A stretch of 64,000 nt of DNA from CAIQPV01 sp964480365. GTDB taxonomy: Bacteria; Pseudomonadota; Gammaproteobacteria; Burkholderiales; Gallionellaceae. The notes under the pieces were generated by a model. The model did not search any database. It worked only from the letters and a program-made list of their open reading frames with translations, and was not told the DNA's origin. Shown here piece after piece: positions 17,837-27,397 of the stretch (positions are counted from its first letter, which is position 1; every line of letters starts with the position of its first letter). A program made the translations under genes and the position numbers. Location: NCBI GenBank assembly GCA_964480365.1, contig CAYZPM010000012.1, positions 1 through 64,000 on the forward strand, in the 5' to 3' direction.

Positions 17837-17942
17837 TACATCACAGCTACATGGATAGCAATAAAGCGCGGACGTTAGCATTCGTTGAGCGCTCGTTGGA
17901 TAAAATCGAGCATCCGGTTGGGTCAAAGGGATATTTGACGAA

Positions 17943-17998
17943 TGGCGGTTCTCGGGAAGCGTAAAATCATAGCTGACTGTCGCAAAGAAGTTAGGAAG
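17943..17998 (+). repeat. Degenerate 56-bp dispersed repeat, copy B
   Basis: This is the direct-orientation partner of the copy at 14257-14312. It lies about 100 bases past the MBL-hemerythrin gene stop, in a 250-base gene-free gap before the convergent recQ. Confidence 0.7.
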
Positions 17999-18090
17999 AG
18001 GCGCTTGGTCAAACAAAAAAGATATGTCAGCTTCGATTTGAGACGGTCACCACAATCCTAAATCAACCACAGATTATGGATACCCAAAAT

Positions 18091-19935
<1,845 letters not shown>

Positions 19936-20228
19936 AATTTTGATATTTTTTACGCAATGGTGCTTAAAGGTGGGGACTCGGATTCGGTATTGGACAGCTA
20001 CGATTTGGCGACGCCTGCCCAAATCTGCTGCGTCTTCGCTCAGTATGGCACAAATATGGGACACCGTTGAGTGTGGCGAGCTGCCTCAAAATAAAAGTTA
20101 CCGAAACAACAAAGGTAATCTGACGACATGGAAAAACGAGAACTCGAAAGAATTGGCTTTTTTAGCCAAACGGGTAGAATAAAAACTTGAAGATTACTTA
20201 ATCGGCAACTTAAAGCGGGGTAACTGCC

Positions 20229-20939
20229 ATGACTACAGTTTCCAACGTATCGACATCCGGCACTTTCGGATACAACACGCCTGCAACAAACAACGCGCCA
20301 ACAACCAGCGCAAGCGGTTCCGTGAACCAAAATTCCAATCAGGCGGCGGTGCAATCAACTTTGGCGGTGGTGGAAAGTGCAATTACATCTTTAGGCAATA
20401 GCGCATCTTCGCCATTGACCTATAACGCTGCTGGACTGATTGGTTCAACTCAGCAAGCAACATCGTCTAATCCAACTGCTACAACGACAAGTGCTCAAGC
20501 AAAGGCTGATGTTCTCGCGGCAGAAAACGTCGTAACCCAAACGCTGAATTCATTATTTTCATCTGACTCATCGTCTAATTCGTCCAGTTCGAATAATTCG
20601 TCCCTTTTTACTTTGCCCGGAACATCAAGCACTACCTCAACTACTGCAACATCCACTACCGCAACGACAAGCGCGCAAGCACAGGCTGATGTTCTTGCGG
20701 CAGAGAACGCCGTGAGCCAAACGCTGAGTTCATTATTTTCGTCTGGCTCATCGTCTAATTCATCCAGTTCGAATAATTCGTCCCTTTTTGCTCTGCCCGG
20801 AACATCAAGCACCACTTCAACTACTGCAACATCAACTAACGCATCGACAAGCGCGCAATCAGCACAGGATGCTGTTCTCGCAGCACAAAATGCCGTAACC
20901 AATACGCTTAATTCGTTAGGCTCTTCCTCCGGACACTAA
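20229..20939 (+). CDS. Low-complexity Ser/Thr/Asn-rich repeat protein
   Basis: This 236-residue protein has no signal peptide that I can see and no known family. The core is two nearly identical 60-residue (180-bp) tandem repeats (SAQAKADVLAAEN ... STTSTTATST) plus a third truncated one. Each unit has an amphipathic helix ADVLAAENVVTQTLNSLF followed by Ser/Asn and Thr tracts. The N-terminus MTTVSNVSTSGTFGYN is also low in complexity. The ATG has a purine-rich GGGG upstream. It could be a surface or polymer-associated protein (speculation). The copies are very similar at DNA level, so repeat number may vary between strains. Confidence 0.65.
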   Translation: MTTVSNVSTSGTFGYNTPATNNAPTTSASGSVNQNSNQAAVQSTLAVVESAITSLGNSASSPLTYNAAGLIGSTQQATSSNPTATTTSAQAKADVLAAENVVTQTLNSLFSSDSSSNSSSSNNSSLFTLPGTSSTTSTTATSTTATTSAQAQADVLAAENAVSQTLSSLFSSGSSSNSSSSNNSSLFALPGTSSTTSTTATSTNASTSAQSAQDAVLAAQNAVTNTLNSLGSSSGH

Positions 20940-21133
20940 AGGCTTCCATGATGCAATGCGCTACACCCTTATCAATCACTACAAACCGACTGTGGCTACG
21001 GACGCTATCCTACTGCTGCAGCTCGTTCCCGTTTTAATTTAATCGTTTTACTTAACTGGGCAACTGCGGGTCTGTCCGCGTTGCTTCATGCTTGCCAAAG
21101 ACCTGCGCCAGCCAACCTAATGGGTCTTTGATC

Positions 21134-22057
21134 ATGGCGAACAATACACGAAGTATTTTGGGTAATCAGGATGCGCTTCTCGGCGTGGCCTTTGCGCTGC
21201 TCGCGGCGGTCGGTTTTTCGGCCAAGGCCATCCTGGTCAAATTGGCCTATCTCGACAGCGTGGATGCGGTGACGCTACTGGCGTTACGCATGGCATTCTC
21301 GGTGCCGTTCTTTATCGGCGTAGCACTCTGGGCCAAACGACAACATGCCGAGCCGCTAAACCAGCATGACCGGATGTTGGTGTTGGCGCTGGGCTTGATC
21401 GGCTATTACCTCTCCAGTTTTCTGGATTTTCTCGGGTTGCAATACATCACCGCCGGACTGGAGCGGCTAATTCTGTTTCTCTATCCCACGATGACGGTAA
21501 TTCTCTCCGCGCTGGTGTACAGGCGCGCCATCGGCAAGAAAGTCCTCGCGGCGATGGCATTGTGCTATGCCGGAATCGTACTGGTATTTCTGCACGACAT
21601 GGGGATAAAACAAGGCAGCAGCACTGTATTGGGTGCGTCGCTGATATTCGCCAGCACCTTGTCCTACTCGGTCTATCTGGTGGGTGCGGGACATGCCATC
21701 GCACGTATCGGTGCGGCGCGCTTTACCGCCTACGCGATGGTGGTGGCAAGCGCGGCCAGCCTGTTTCAGTTCGGCGTTACGCATTCGCTGAGTGCGCTCG
21801 ACTTGCCCATGCGGGTGTATGAACTCGCCATCGCCATGGCGATGTTCTCCACGGTGTTGCCGGTGTTTCTGCTCTCCTACGCCATCCGCCGCATCGGTTC
21901 GGGCAGCGCCTCGCTGATCGGCACCATCGGGCCGGTCAGTACGATTTACATGGCTTATGTGTTTTTGCACGAAAACATATCGCTGCTGCAAATTGCCGGA
22001 TCGTCGCTGGTGCTGATGGGTGTGCTCATCATCAGCGCCAGCAGTCGGGCACCTTGA
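21134..22057 (+). CDS. EamA/DMT-superfamily transporter
   Basis: This 307-residue membrane protein has ten predicted hydrophobic segments arranged as two EamA repeats (DMT superfamily, RhaT/YdcZ-like). The first repeat starts LLGVAFALLAAVGFSAKAILVKLAY. The second contains TLSYSVYLVGAG and LIGTIGPVSTIYMAYVFLHENIS, a typical EamA end. It probably exports a metabolite; the substrate is unknown. A TTG at 21092 would add 14 residues, but the ATG at 21134 places the first helix in the usual position. It is monocistronic. Confidence 0.85.
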   Translation: MANNTRSILGNQDALLGVAFALLAAVGFSAKAILVKLAYLDSVDAVTLLALRMAFSVPFFIGVALWAKRQHAEPLNQHDRMLVLALGLIGYYLSSFLDFLGLQYITAGLERLILFLYPTMTVILSALVYRRAIGKKVLAAMALCYAGIVLVFLHDMGIKQGSSTVLGASLIFASTLSYSVYLVGAGHAIARIGAARFTAYAMVVASAASLFQFGVTHSLSALDLPMRVYELAIAMAMFSTVLPVFLLSYAIRRIGSGSASLIGTIGPVSTIYMAYVFLHENISLLQIAGSSLVLMGVLIISASSRAP

Positions 22058-22120
22058 AATATCTGCTGCGCGATTTGAGGGTACCTTTGATTGCTGCGTC
22101 GAACCAAAGGAACGTAATCC

Positions 22121-22205
22121 GCTATCCGTAAAACGAGGCAAAACCTGAGAAAACAGGCGGCGCAAAGCAGCCGGTTAACCATCAGGTAAGATAAGGGCGA
22201 CCATG
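22121..22205 (+). promoter_or_regulatory. Candidate c-di-GMP-I (GEMM) riboswitch
   Basis: The leader upstream of the exported-protein gene has the GEMM-like order GGCAAA, a hairpin CCTG-AGAAAA-CAGG containing GAAA, GGCGCAAAGC, then CCGGTTAACC ... GGTAAGATAAGGGCGACC. These correspond to the conserved GGGCAAACC, GNRA-loop hairpin, GGACGCAAAGCC, CUAA and AUGAUAG-type blocks of class I c-di-GMP aptamers. The second stem is short and I could not draw a convincing outer helix, so this remains a candidate. A small hairpin TGTGCG/CGCACA at 22223-22238 lies between it and the gene and could serve as the expression platform. Confidence 0.55.
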
Positions 22206-22357
22206 AACCCATATTGCCTATTTGTGCGCTACCGCACAGATAATATGATGTTTAAGGTGTAGATTTAACACTAATGAATTAAATTACAAATCAAGCAATA
22301 ACAGGCGCATTCTGGTCGGATAGACAATCTGTTATGAAAACCTCGAAGGGGGTTATC

Positions 22358-22927
22358 ATGAACCTAGCAATATCGAGTATCTTTTCAGTTCTGGCGGTGC
22401 TCTTGTCGATGCCGTCATTTGCCCAATTATTTGAAGCTAACCCAGTATCGGATGCATCTCCATCCGCAATGACACAACCCATTCCGTCTGGGTTTTATAA
22501 ATACACTGCGGCTGAAAATCAACTGGCAGGAGTGGATACAATCCCCGGTTTTGAAAGCGGGACAAATACATCGTTGAATCTGAAATTTTTCCGCGTCGAT
22601 AGCTTGGGCATCACGAATTCCCGCAGCAATATGCTTTCAGGAAATGACCATGCTTCCTTCACTGCAAATGCTCCGATGCCAATAGTAAACGGCACGCTAT
22701 GCTTTGTGGGAACCGTTTTCCAGACTCAATTGGATAGCTACGTGACCAAGTGGATTCAAGTCCTGTCGCTGGTGGCTACGCAGAAAATCAATGCCTCATT
22801 TGCGTATTCAGCAAAGGTCAATAAATTTAGCAACTTTGATTCTGCAATAACTTACAGGCTGCATCCCGCCTCTGATTCAGGCAATTCTGATGTGGTTGCC
22901 AGTATTAAATATAGCATCAAGTTTTAA
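22358..22927 (+). CDS. Exported hypothetical protein, 189 aa
   Basis: This protein of unknown family has a clear signal peptide (MNLAISSIFSVLAVLLSMP, cleavage after SFA). The mature part is rich in Ser, Asn and Thr with alternating beta-type segments (ITYRLHPASDSG, VVASIKYSIKF), so it may be a small periplasmic or outer-surface beta protein. AAGGGGG five bases before the ATG at 22358 decides the start; an ATG 24 bases earlier lacks a ribosome site. About 150 bases upstream is a candidate c-di-GMP riboswitch, suggesting control by c-di-GMP as for adhesins and matrix proteins (inference). Confidence 0.7.
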   Translation: MNLAISSIFSVLAVLLSMPSFAQLFEANPVSDASPSAMTQPIPSGFYKYTAAENQLAGVDTIPGFESGTNTSLNLKFFRVDSLGITNSRSNMLSGNDHASFTANAPMPIVNGTLCFVGTVFQTQLDSYVTKWIQVLSLVATQKINASFAYSAKVNKFSNFDSAITYRLHPASDSGNSDVVASIKYSIKF

Positions 22928-22940
22928 TCCAAATATCTAA

Positions 22941-22980
22941 TAGCACCGTCACTCCCGCCTACGCGGGAGTGACGGTGCTA
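22941..22980. repeat. Perfect 18-bp palindromic REP-like element, possible terminator
   Basis: TAGCACCGTCACTCCCGC and its exact complement flank a CTAC loop. The core CTCCCGCCTACGCGGGAGTGACGG belongs to the same family as the element at 40446-40465. It directly follows the exported-protein gene. No T-run follows, so it may act as a transcript-end stem rather than a classic terminator. Confidence 0.75.
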
Positions 22981-23026
22981 ATGGATTATCCGGGATGAAA
23001 AATCATGGATTACTCCGCTGCCCTGA

Positions 23027-23449
23027 TTATTTTAAAAGCGCATTGGCGATATCGCGCTTGTGTTCTTCCTCTTGAATCAGGATGTCCTCCAACACCCGAC
23101 GCAAGCCATATTCCTTGAGCGCCTCTGCCTGACCGATGCGTTCTTTGTAGCGGGTGATGGCGTTATCTTCGCCCCATAAATCCTGTTTAAGCATCTCCAG
23201 GCTGTTCGGTGAAATTTCGCGTTTCTCAACATCAACGGTGGGAACGCCGCCGAGAAAATCGATCTGCTCGGATACCATGACGGCATGCTGCATTTCTTGT
23301 TGCGCGTGGATCAGCAACTCTTTCTGAATGGAGTCGAATTGTGCACCGTTAATCGCCGCTGCGTGCTGCACATACTGGACGGCGGCGGCGTATTCCCATT
23401 CCAGATCCTTGTTGAGTTCCGCCAACAACTTTTTCTTGGTGATTTTCAT
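23027..23449 (-). CDS. Ferritin-like diiron protein (bacterioferritin/rubrerythrin type)
   Basis: This is a 140-residue four-helix ferritin-like protein. Helix 1 has EWEYAAAVQYVQHAA, helix 2 EMQHAVMVSEQIDFLGG and helix 4 LEDILIQEEEHKRDI, giving the Glu/ExxH ligand pairs of a diiron centre. It probably stores or detoxifies iron or peroxide. The start MKITKKKLLAEL is fixed by GGAGG six bases upstream. It is encoded alone, ending near the palindrome at 22941. Confidence 0.85.
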   Translation of the reverse strand: MKITKKKLLAELNKDLEWEYAAAVQYVQHAAAINGAQFDSIQKELLIHAQQEMQHAVMVSEQIDFLGGVPTVDVEKREISPNSLEMLKQDLWGEDNAITRYKERIGQAEALKEYGLRRVLEDILIQEEEHKRDIANALLK

Positions 23450-23863
23450 TTTGCACCTCCGATGGTTGAGAGAAAGACTGTCCAATACTGTACATGATTC
23501 GGCCTGCTTGCTTCAAGCATAGCCCGCCAGCTTTATTTTCGCATGTTGTGGATTGGATTGGCAGGATGTTAAAAAATAGGTTCGGCGCGATTGTGTAATT
23601 TATATCCGATGTTTTGTGAATACCCGAAGGGTTCAGCCATTTCGTTACTTCAATGATTGCTCCGGTTGCTTCCGGCAGGAACGGGTGCCGGGTGGGATTT
23701 ACTGCCACTGGGAAAGTGCCACCTCAACATTGGCTGCATGCCGATTTTCAATTATTTTGTTGTGTATGTCATAGCCATGGACGGGATGCCGGCCTGAAAT
23801 GCATTTTTCAGTTGCACATAATGTTTGACCAGGATCCCGAATCCAATATCTACATAGTTACGA
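23450..23863. other. Gene-free region upstream of the ferritin-like gene
   Basis: About 410 bases between the ferritin-like gene start and the stop of the DUF4142 gene. I see no gene, RNA or repeat here. Short frames lack ribosome sites. The ferritin promoter should lie here, but no clear -35/-10 pair or Fur box was recognised. Confidence 0.4.
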
Positions 23864-24457
23864 TTATTGGGCAATCTTCCCGGCCAACTTCTCGGTTTGC
23901 GACAAATGATGCTCGAACGCGGGAAGAATAGCCGTGAAGTGTTCTTTCAACTCTGGGCAAGTGGCGGAAGGCAACAGCAATCCGCGAACAGCATCGATCG
24001 CGGCACGATGAAATGCCACCTCATGCTTCAAATATGCCCTGTCAAATTCGTCTCCCTTGAGCGCCGATAAATTGATCATCGTTTTGCTGTGTTCGATAGC
24101 CGCTGCATCTCGCTCGTCAGGCAACGATGGGGACACCTTGCATTTCGCTGCCAAATCGAAAGCCGCTTGACGAACACCTATGTGGTCAGACGAGACATGA
24201 GCAGCCAATTTACGCACCGCATCCGAATGCGATTGCGACCGCCCCAGCAGCGCCGTCTCGATGTCAAAACCATTGACCTGGACGTAAATTCCAATGATTT
24301 GCGCGTCGTTAAGAGTTCCTGCAGTCGCTAAACCGCCGAGTCCAAAACAGGCAACCATTACCGAGGCGAATGCTACGGACAGCGTACGGACAACCTTGGT
24401 GGTGACGCTCATTTGCTCTCTGCCGCGAACATCTACGATACTCTGATTCATCAACAT
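23864..24457 (-). CDS. DUF4142 family exported protein
   Basis: This 197-residue protein has an N-terminal membrane/signal segment (TLSVAFASVMVACFGLGGLATAG) followed by a helical DUF4142 domain (LNDAQIIGIYVQVNGFDIETA, VRKLAAHVSSDHIGVRQ, FDRAYLKHEVAFHRAAID). The domain is ferritin-like in fold and usually periplasmic; its function is unknown and it is often stress-linked. AAGGAGA six bases before ATG-TTG-ATG fixes the start at 24457. It lies 225 bases downstream of the Crp-like regulator gene on the same strand and may be one of its targets (inference). Confidence 0.8.
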   Translation of the reverse strand: MLMNQSIVDVRGREQMSVTTKVVRTLSVAFASVMVACFGLGGLATAGTLNDAQIIGIYVQVNGFDIETALLGRSQSHSDAVRKLAAHVSSDHIGVRQAAFDLAAKCKVSPSLPDERDAAAIEHSKTMINLSALKGDEFDRAYLKHEVAFHRAAIDAVRGLLLPSATCPELKEHFTAILPAFEHHLSQTEKLAGKIAQ

Positions 24458-24681
24458 ATTGATCTCCTTTGAGTTGGCTACTAAGGTTGTAGCGTCGCTC
24501 AAGGTACCAATCTGCCTTTTGAAAGTCTGTACCAAAAGATACAGTAAACAAAAGCTGCAACTGAGTATCTGGGATGAGCAGTTGCAAATAACCGGACTAC
24601 ACTTCGCCACCAACGACGGTCAGCTACGGCGTTCACAACCCGGATGAGCGTCCCTTCAGTCTATCGGGTTTGGAACGCCCG

Positions 24682-25335
24682 TTAAGGCGTTCGGGCATGC
24701 AATCGCTCGGCGTTCAGGATGCGTATGCAGCGGCGACCTGTTTCAACGCCGCCGCTGGTAACCATCGGGCGCAGCAGCCGGGCGATGACCTCCCGCGTCG
24801 TGCCCAAATGCGAAGCGATCTCCTGCTGAGTCATCGCCAGTTCACCGTTTGATGCAGCATGGTGAAGGAGAAAATGTGCCAGTCGCTGATCGAGATGGCA
24901 AGAGTGTATATGTTCGAGCTCGTCCATCAGGCGAAAAACCAGCGTGGACAACGCGCGCACAGTCAAGTCCTGGATCGCCGGTTCGCGCTGGAACAGTGCC
25001 CGGTAAGTCGCGCCTGGAATCACGGCAACGGTGGTCGCGGCATCGGTACGCACCCAGGCGGGATAAAGGAGGTCGTTGAAGAGACAGTTTAGCGCCAACA
25101 CGCAAGTTTCTCCGGGGCTGATGAAATAGAGCGTGGCCTCGGTACCGTCCGGCGCATGGGTAAAAACGCGCAGCCGTCCGGACATGACCACATAGGCACC
25201 TGACACCTGCTGGCCCTTGCGGATGAGAGTGGCAGACAATGGGAATTGCCGCTCCTGGATGGCTCGCAGCAAGGTCTCCTGTGCTTCGTTGGAGACGAGG
25301 GCAAAAGCGCCGAGTGCATCCACTTTAATCGCCAT
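24682..25335 (-). CDS. Crp/Fnr family transcriptional regulator
   Basis: This is a 217-residue regulator. Residues ~20-130 form a cNMP-binding-like beta barrel (VSGAYVVMSGRLRVFTHAPDG), followed by a dimer helix and a C-terminal HTH_CRP domain (AMTQQEIASHLGTTREVIARLL). The canonical cAMP phosphate-binding RxA-type loop is not evident, and there is no Fnr-type N-terminal Cys cluster. Two cysteines in the barrel (GETCVLALNCLF) could sense redox state (speculation). GAGGA precedes the start. It is the last gene of a four-gene minus-strand operon, 19 bases after the cupin gene, and probably regulates it. Confidence 0.88.
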   Translation of the reverse strand: MAIKVDALGAFALVSNEAQETLLRAIQERQFPLSATLIRKGQQVSGAYVVMSGRLRVFTHAPDGTEATLYFISPGETCVLALNCLFNDLLYPAWVRTDAATTVAVIPGATYRALFQREPAIQDLTVRALSTLVFRLMDELEHIHSCHLDQRLAHFLLHHAASNGELAMTQQEIASHLGTTREVIARLLRPMVTSGGVETGRRCIRILNAERLHARTP

Positions 25336-25354
25336 TTTTAATTCCTCTACGTAA

Positions 25355-26044
25355 TCATGCGTTGTGTGAATCAAACACGTTGCCGGAATGAGGATCGGAG
25401 ATGCCACCTCGCTTGATCCATAGCAGGGCACCTTCAGGGCTTGCGAGCGGCAGGCTTGCATCCGCAGGGTTGCGTAGCCAAGTCCACGCGCCCATCACCC
25501 CGAACTCGGCGCTGTGCACCGTGCCGTCAATTACTAATATCTCCTCGCCGCCGACATGATCGCGTGCATCCAGGGTCCCGCCTGCTGACAGTTCGACCAT
25601 TACAACTTCCTCGCGGGAACTTGAATGGAGGCATTCGCATCCGCCGTTGCCGTTGCTAATCCGCATGAGACGGGAGTTGACGATGACGCGGCACATATCT
25701 ATCGCACTCATCTGCCCAAGCTTCACCAGGATGATGCAGCCGTCTTCGCTGAATGGTGAATGGACAAAGCCGGGCGGATTGCGTACGTAAGTACCTCGCG
25801 GATAGTTGCCATGTTCGTCGGAAAATACGCCGTCAAGTACCAGAAATTCTTCGCCTCCTGGATGAGGATGCATATAGAAAGAACTGCCTGGCGCGTAGCA
25901 GACAATGGAGCTGGCGCGCTGGACGATTTCGTCGCCATCGCGTTCGAGCATACGCCGTTTCACGCCCTCACATGGCGATGCAGTCCAAGCCATTTCGCCA
26001 GCTTTCACGACTACTGCACAGTGCAAATCCAGATTCAGTTTCAT
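25355..26044 (-). CDS. Double-cupin protein of the ChrR anti-sigma-like type
   Basis: This 229-residue protein has two cupin domains. The first shows MHPHPGGEEFLVLDGVFSDE and a later His in FVHSPF, as in ChrR-type Cupin_7 domains that hold zinc. The second has DHVGGEEILVIDGTVHS. The N-terminal zinc anti-sigma domain of ChrR is missing, so it is more likely a metal-dependent enzyme or sensor than an anti-sigma factor. It starts 4 bases after the SDR stop, which indicates translational coupling. The substrate is unknown. Confidence 0.8.
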   Translation of the reverse strand: MKLNLDLHCAVVVKAGEMAWTASPCEGVKRRMLERDGDEIVQRASSIVCYAPGSSFYMHPHPGGEEFLVLDGVFSDEHGNYPRGTYVRNPPGFVHSPFSEDGCIILVKLGQMSAIDMCRVIVNSRLMRISNGNGGCECLHSSSREEVVMVELSAGGTLDARDHVGGEEILVIDGTVHSAEFGVMGAWTWLRNPADASLPLASPEGALLWIKRGGISDPHSGNVFDSHNA

Positions 26045-26048
26045 GGCA

Positions 26049-26732
26049 TCAAAACTTTTCGCACCAAGGCCGCATATCGATCTCGTGGGTCCAAGCGCGC
26101 GCATCCTGTTTCGACAGCGCGAGATATGCATTGGCGACGGCTTGAGGATCCAGACTGGTCTCCGGCATACCGCCGAAACGCGCAACCGACGGCGTGCCAG
26201 CCATTAGCCCATCGAGCACTACATGGGCGACATGGATACCCTGAGGCTGAAATTCCCGTGCCAGAGACTGGGCGAGGCCGCGCAAGGCGAACTTCGCCGA
26301 CCCGAATGCGGCAGCATGGGGACCTGCCTTGACCGAAGCGGTGGCGCCGGAAAACAGCAAGATTCCGGTACCCCTGTTCAGCATGGATGGAAGCACCGCC
26401 CGCGTGCAATGGACAGCACCCAATACAGAGGTTTGCCACGCAGACTCGAATTCGGTCACTGGTGTATCCAGGAAGGGTGCCATGATCAGATGCGCTGCGT
26501 TGTAGATCAGCACGTCGATGGCACCGGCCTCGTCCGCCCATGCATTGCAGGCGGCCTCAACTTCGGCAGCGCGGGTCAAGTCGGCGCGTATCACCCGCAC
26601 GTCGGCCAGTTCACCGATACGCCCGGAGCGCGCAAGCACAGCCACGGCGTCGCCATTTTCGGAGAAGACCCGAGCAAGCGCAGCACCGAGTCCTGTCCCG
26701 GCACCTGCGACGAGGACGGTTCGGCGAGTCAT
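26049..26732 (-). CDS. SDR-family protein with Tyr-to-Phe change in the catalytic motif
   Basis: This 227-residue Rossmann protein is of the short-chain dehydrogenase/reductase superfamily. It has the cofactor motif GAGTGLG at 10-16, the NAA segment (YNAAHLI) at 78-80 and SGAT around the catalytic Ser (128). The expected YxxxK reads AAFGSAKFAL: Phe143 replaces the Tyr while Lys147 is kept. Either the branch uses another acid or it is not a typical oxidoreductase. The ATG overlaps the TAA of the upstream MAPEG gene by one base, so the two are coupled. The longer upstream frame is not SDR-like. Confidence 0.85.
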   Translation of the reverse strand: MTRRTVLVAGAGTGLGAALARVFSENGDAVAVLARSGRIGELADVRVIRADLTRAAEVEAACNAWADEAGAIDVLIYNAAHLIMAPFLDTPVTEFESAWQTSVLGAVHCTRAVLPSMLNRGTGILLFSGATASVKAGPHAAAFGSAKFALRGLAQSLAREFQPQGIHVAHVVLDGLMAGTPSVARFGGMPETSLDPQAVANAYLALSKQDARAWTHEIDMRPWCEKF

Positions 26733-27139
26733 TACATCATACCCAAAGCACGCAGTACGAGGATCACGATACCACCCCATCCGCCAAAGAATGCCAGCGT
26801 GCGCATCACCGGAATGCCAGCGGTATAGACAAGATAGTGCGCCAGACGGGAAAAGAAGTAGAGCGCGCAGGCAAAGGAGGTCATGGAATTTCCCAGATTC
26901 AGCATTTGCACCACCAGCACTGCCGGTGCGAACAGCACCAGATTCTCCACGGCATTGGCATGTGCCTTCTTCGCCCGCTGCACCCATTCGGCCACATCGG
27001 CATCGGTTGCGTGATTGGACATGGCGCTACCAAGACCGCTGACAGCGATACGGTTGAGAACGTAGGGAAAGGCCATCAGTGCGGTGACCCCCACGGTAAG
27101 TGTCAGCCAATAAAGTTCATTCGACATTTCATGCAACAT
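26732..27139 (-). CDS. MAPEG-family membrane protein
   Basis: This 135-residue protein has four hydrophobic helices and the MAPEG pattern (RAKKAHANAVENLVLFAPAV; FFSRLAHYLVYTAGIPVMRT). MAPEG proteins include microsomal glutathione transferases and eicosanoid enzymes; bacterial members are mostly uncharacterised. AAGGAG six bases before the ATG fixes the start. It is the first gene of the MAPEG-SDR-cupin-Crp operon, whose promoter should lie in the 258-base gap upstream. The set looks like a membrane detoxification or lipid-modification pathway with its own regulator (inference). Confidence 0.85.
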   Translation of the reverse strand: MLHEMSNELYWLTLTVGVTALMAFPYVLNRIAVSGLGSAMSNHATDADVAEWVQRAKKAHANAVENLVLFAPAVLVVQMLNLGNSMTSFACALYFFSRLAHYLVYTAGIPVMRTLAFFGGWGGIVILVLRALGMM

Positions 27140-27397
27140 TAAGGACTCCTTATAATATTTTTCAAACGATTAATAACGGACTGCGTCTATGCAGTGACGT
27201 AAGAATAAGGAAACGGCGAAGGCCCGTCTGTAGCAAATGATACATAGTTAGAAGATCGTTCGGCGAAGGCCGGTGCGAGCACTACAAAAACAGTGGGGCA
27301 AGTCTAGATTAAGATGCAAGCTACTACATGTGGGCAGGTTGGCTGATTGTCGCTGAACTAAGGTTGTTCAGGGTCCGAAACATTTTGTTTGAGAATC

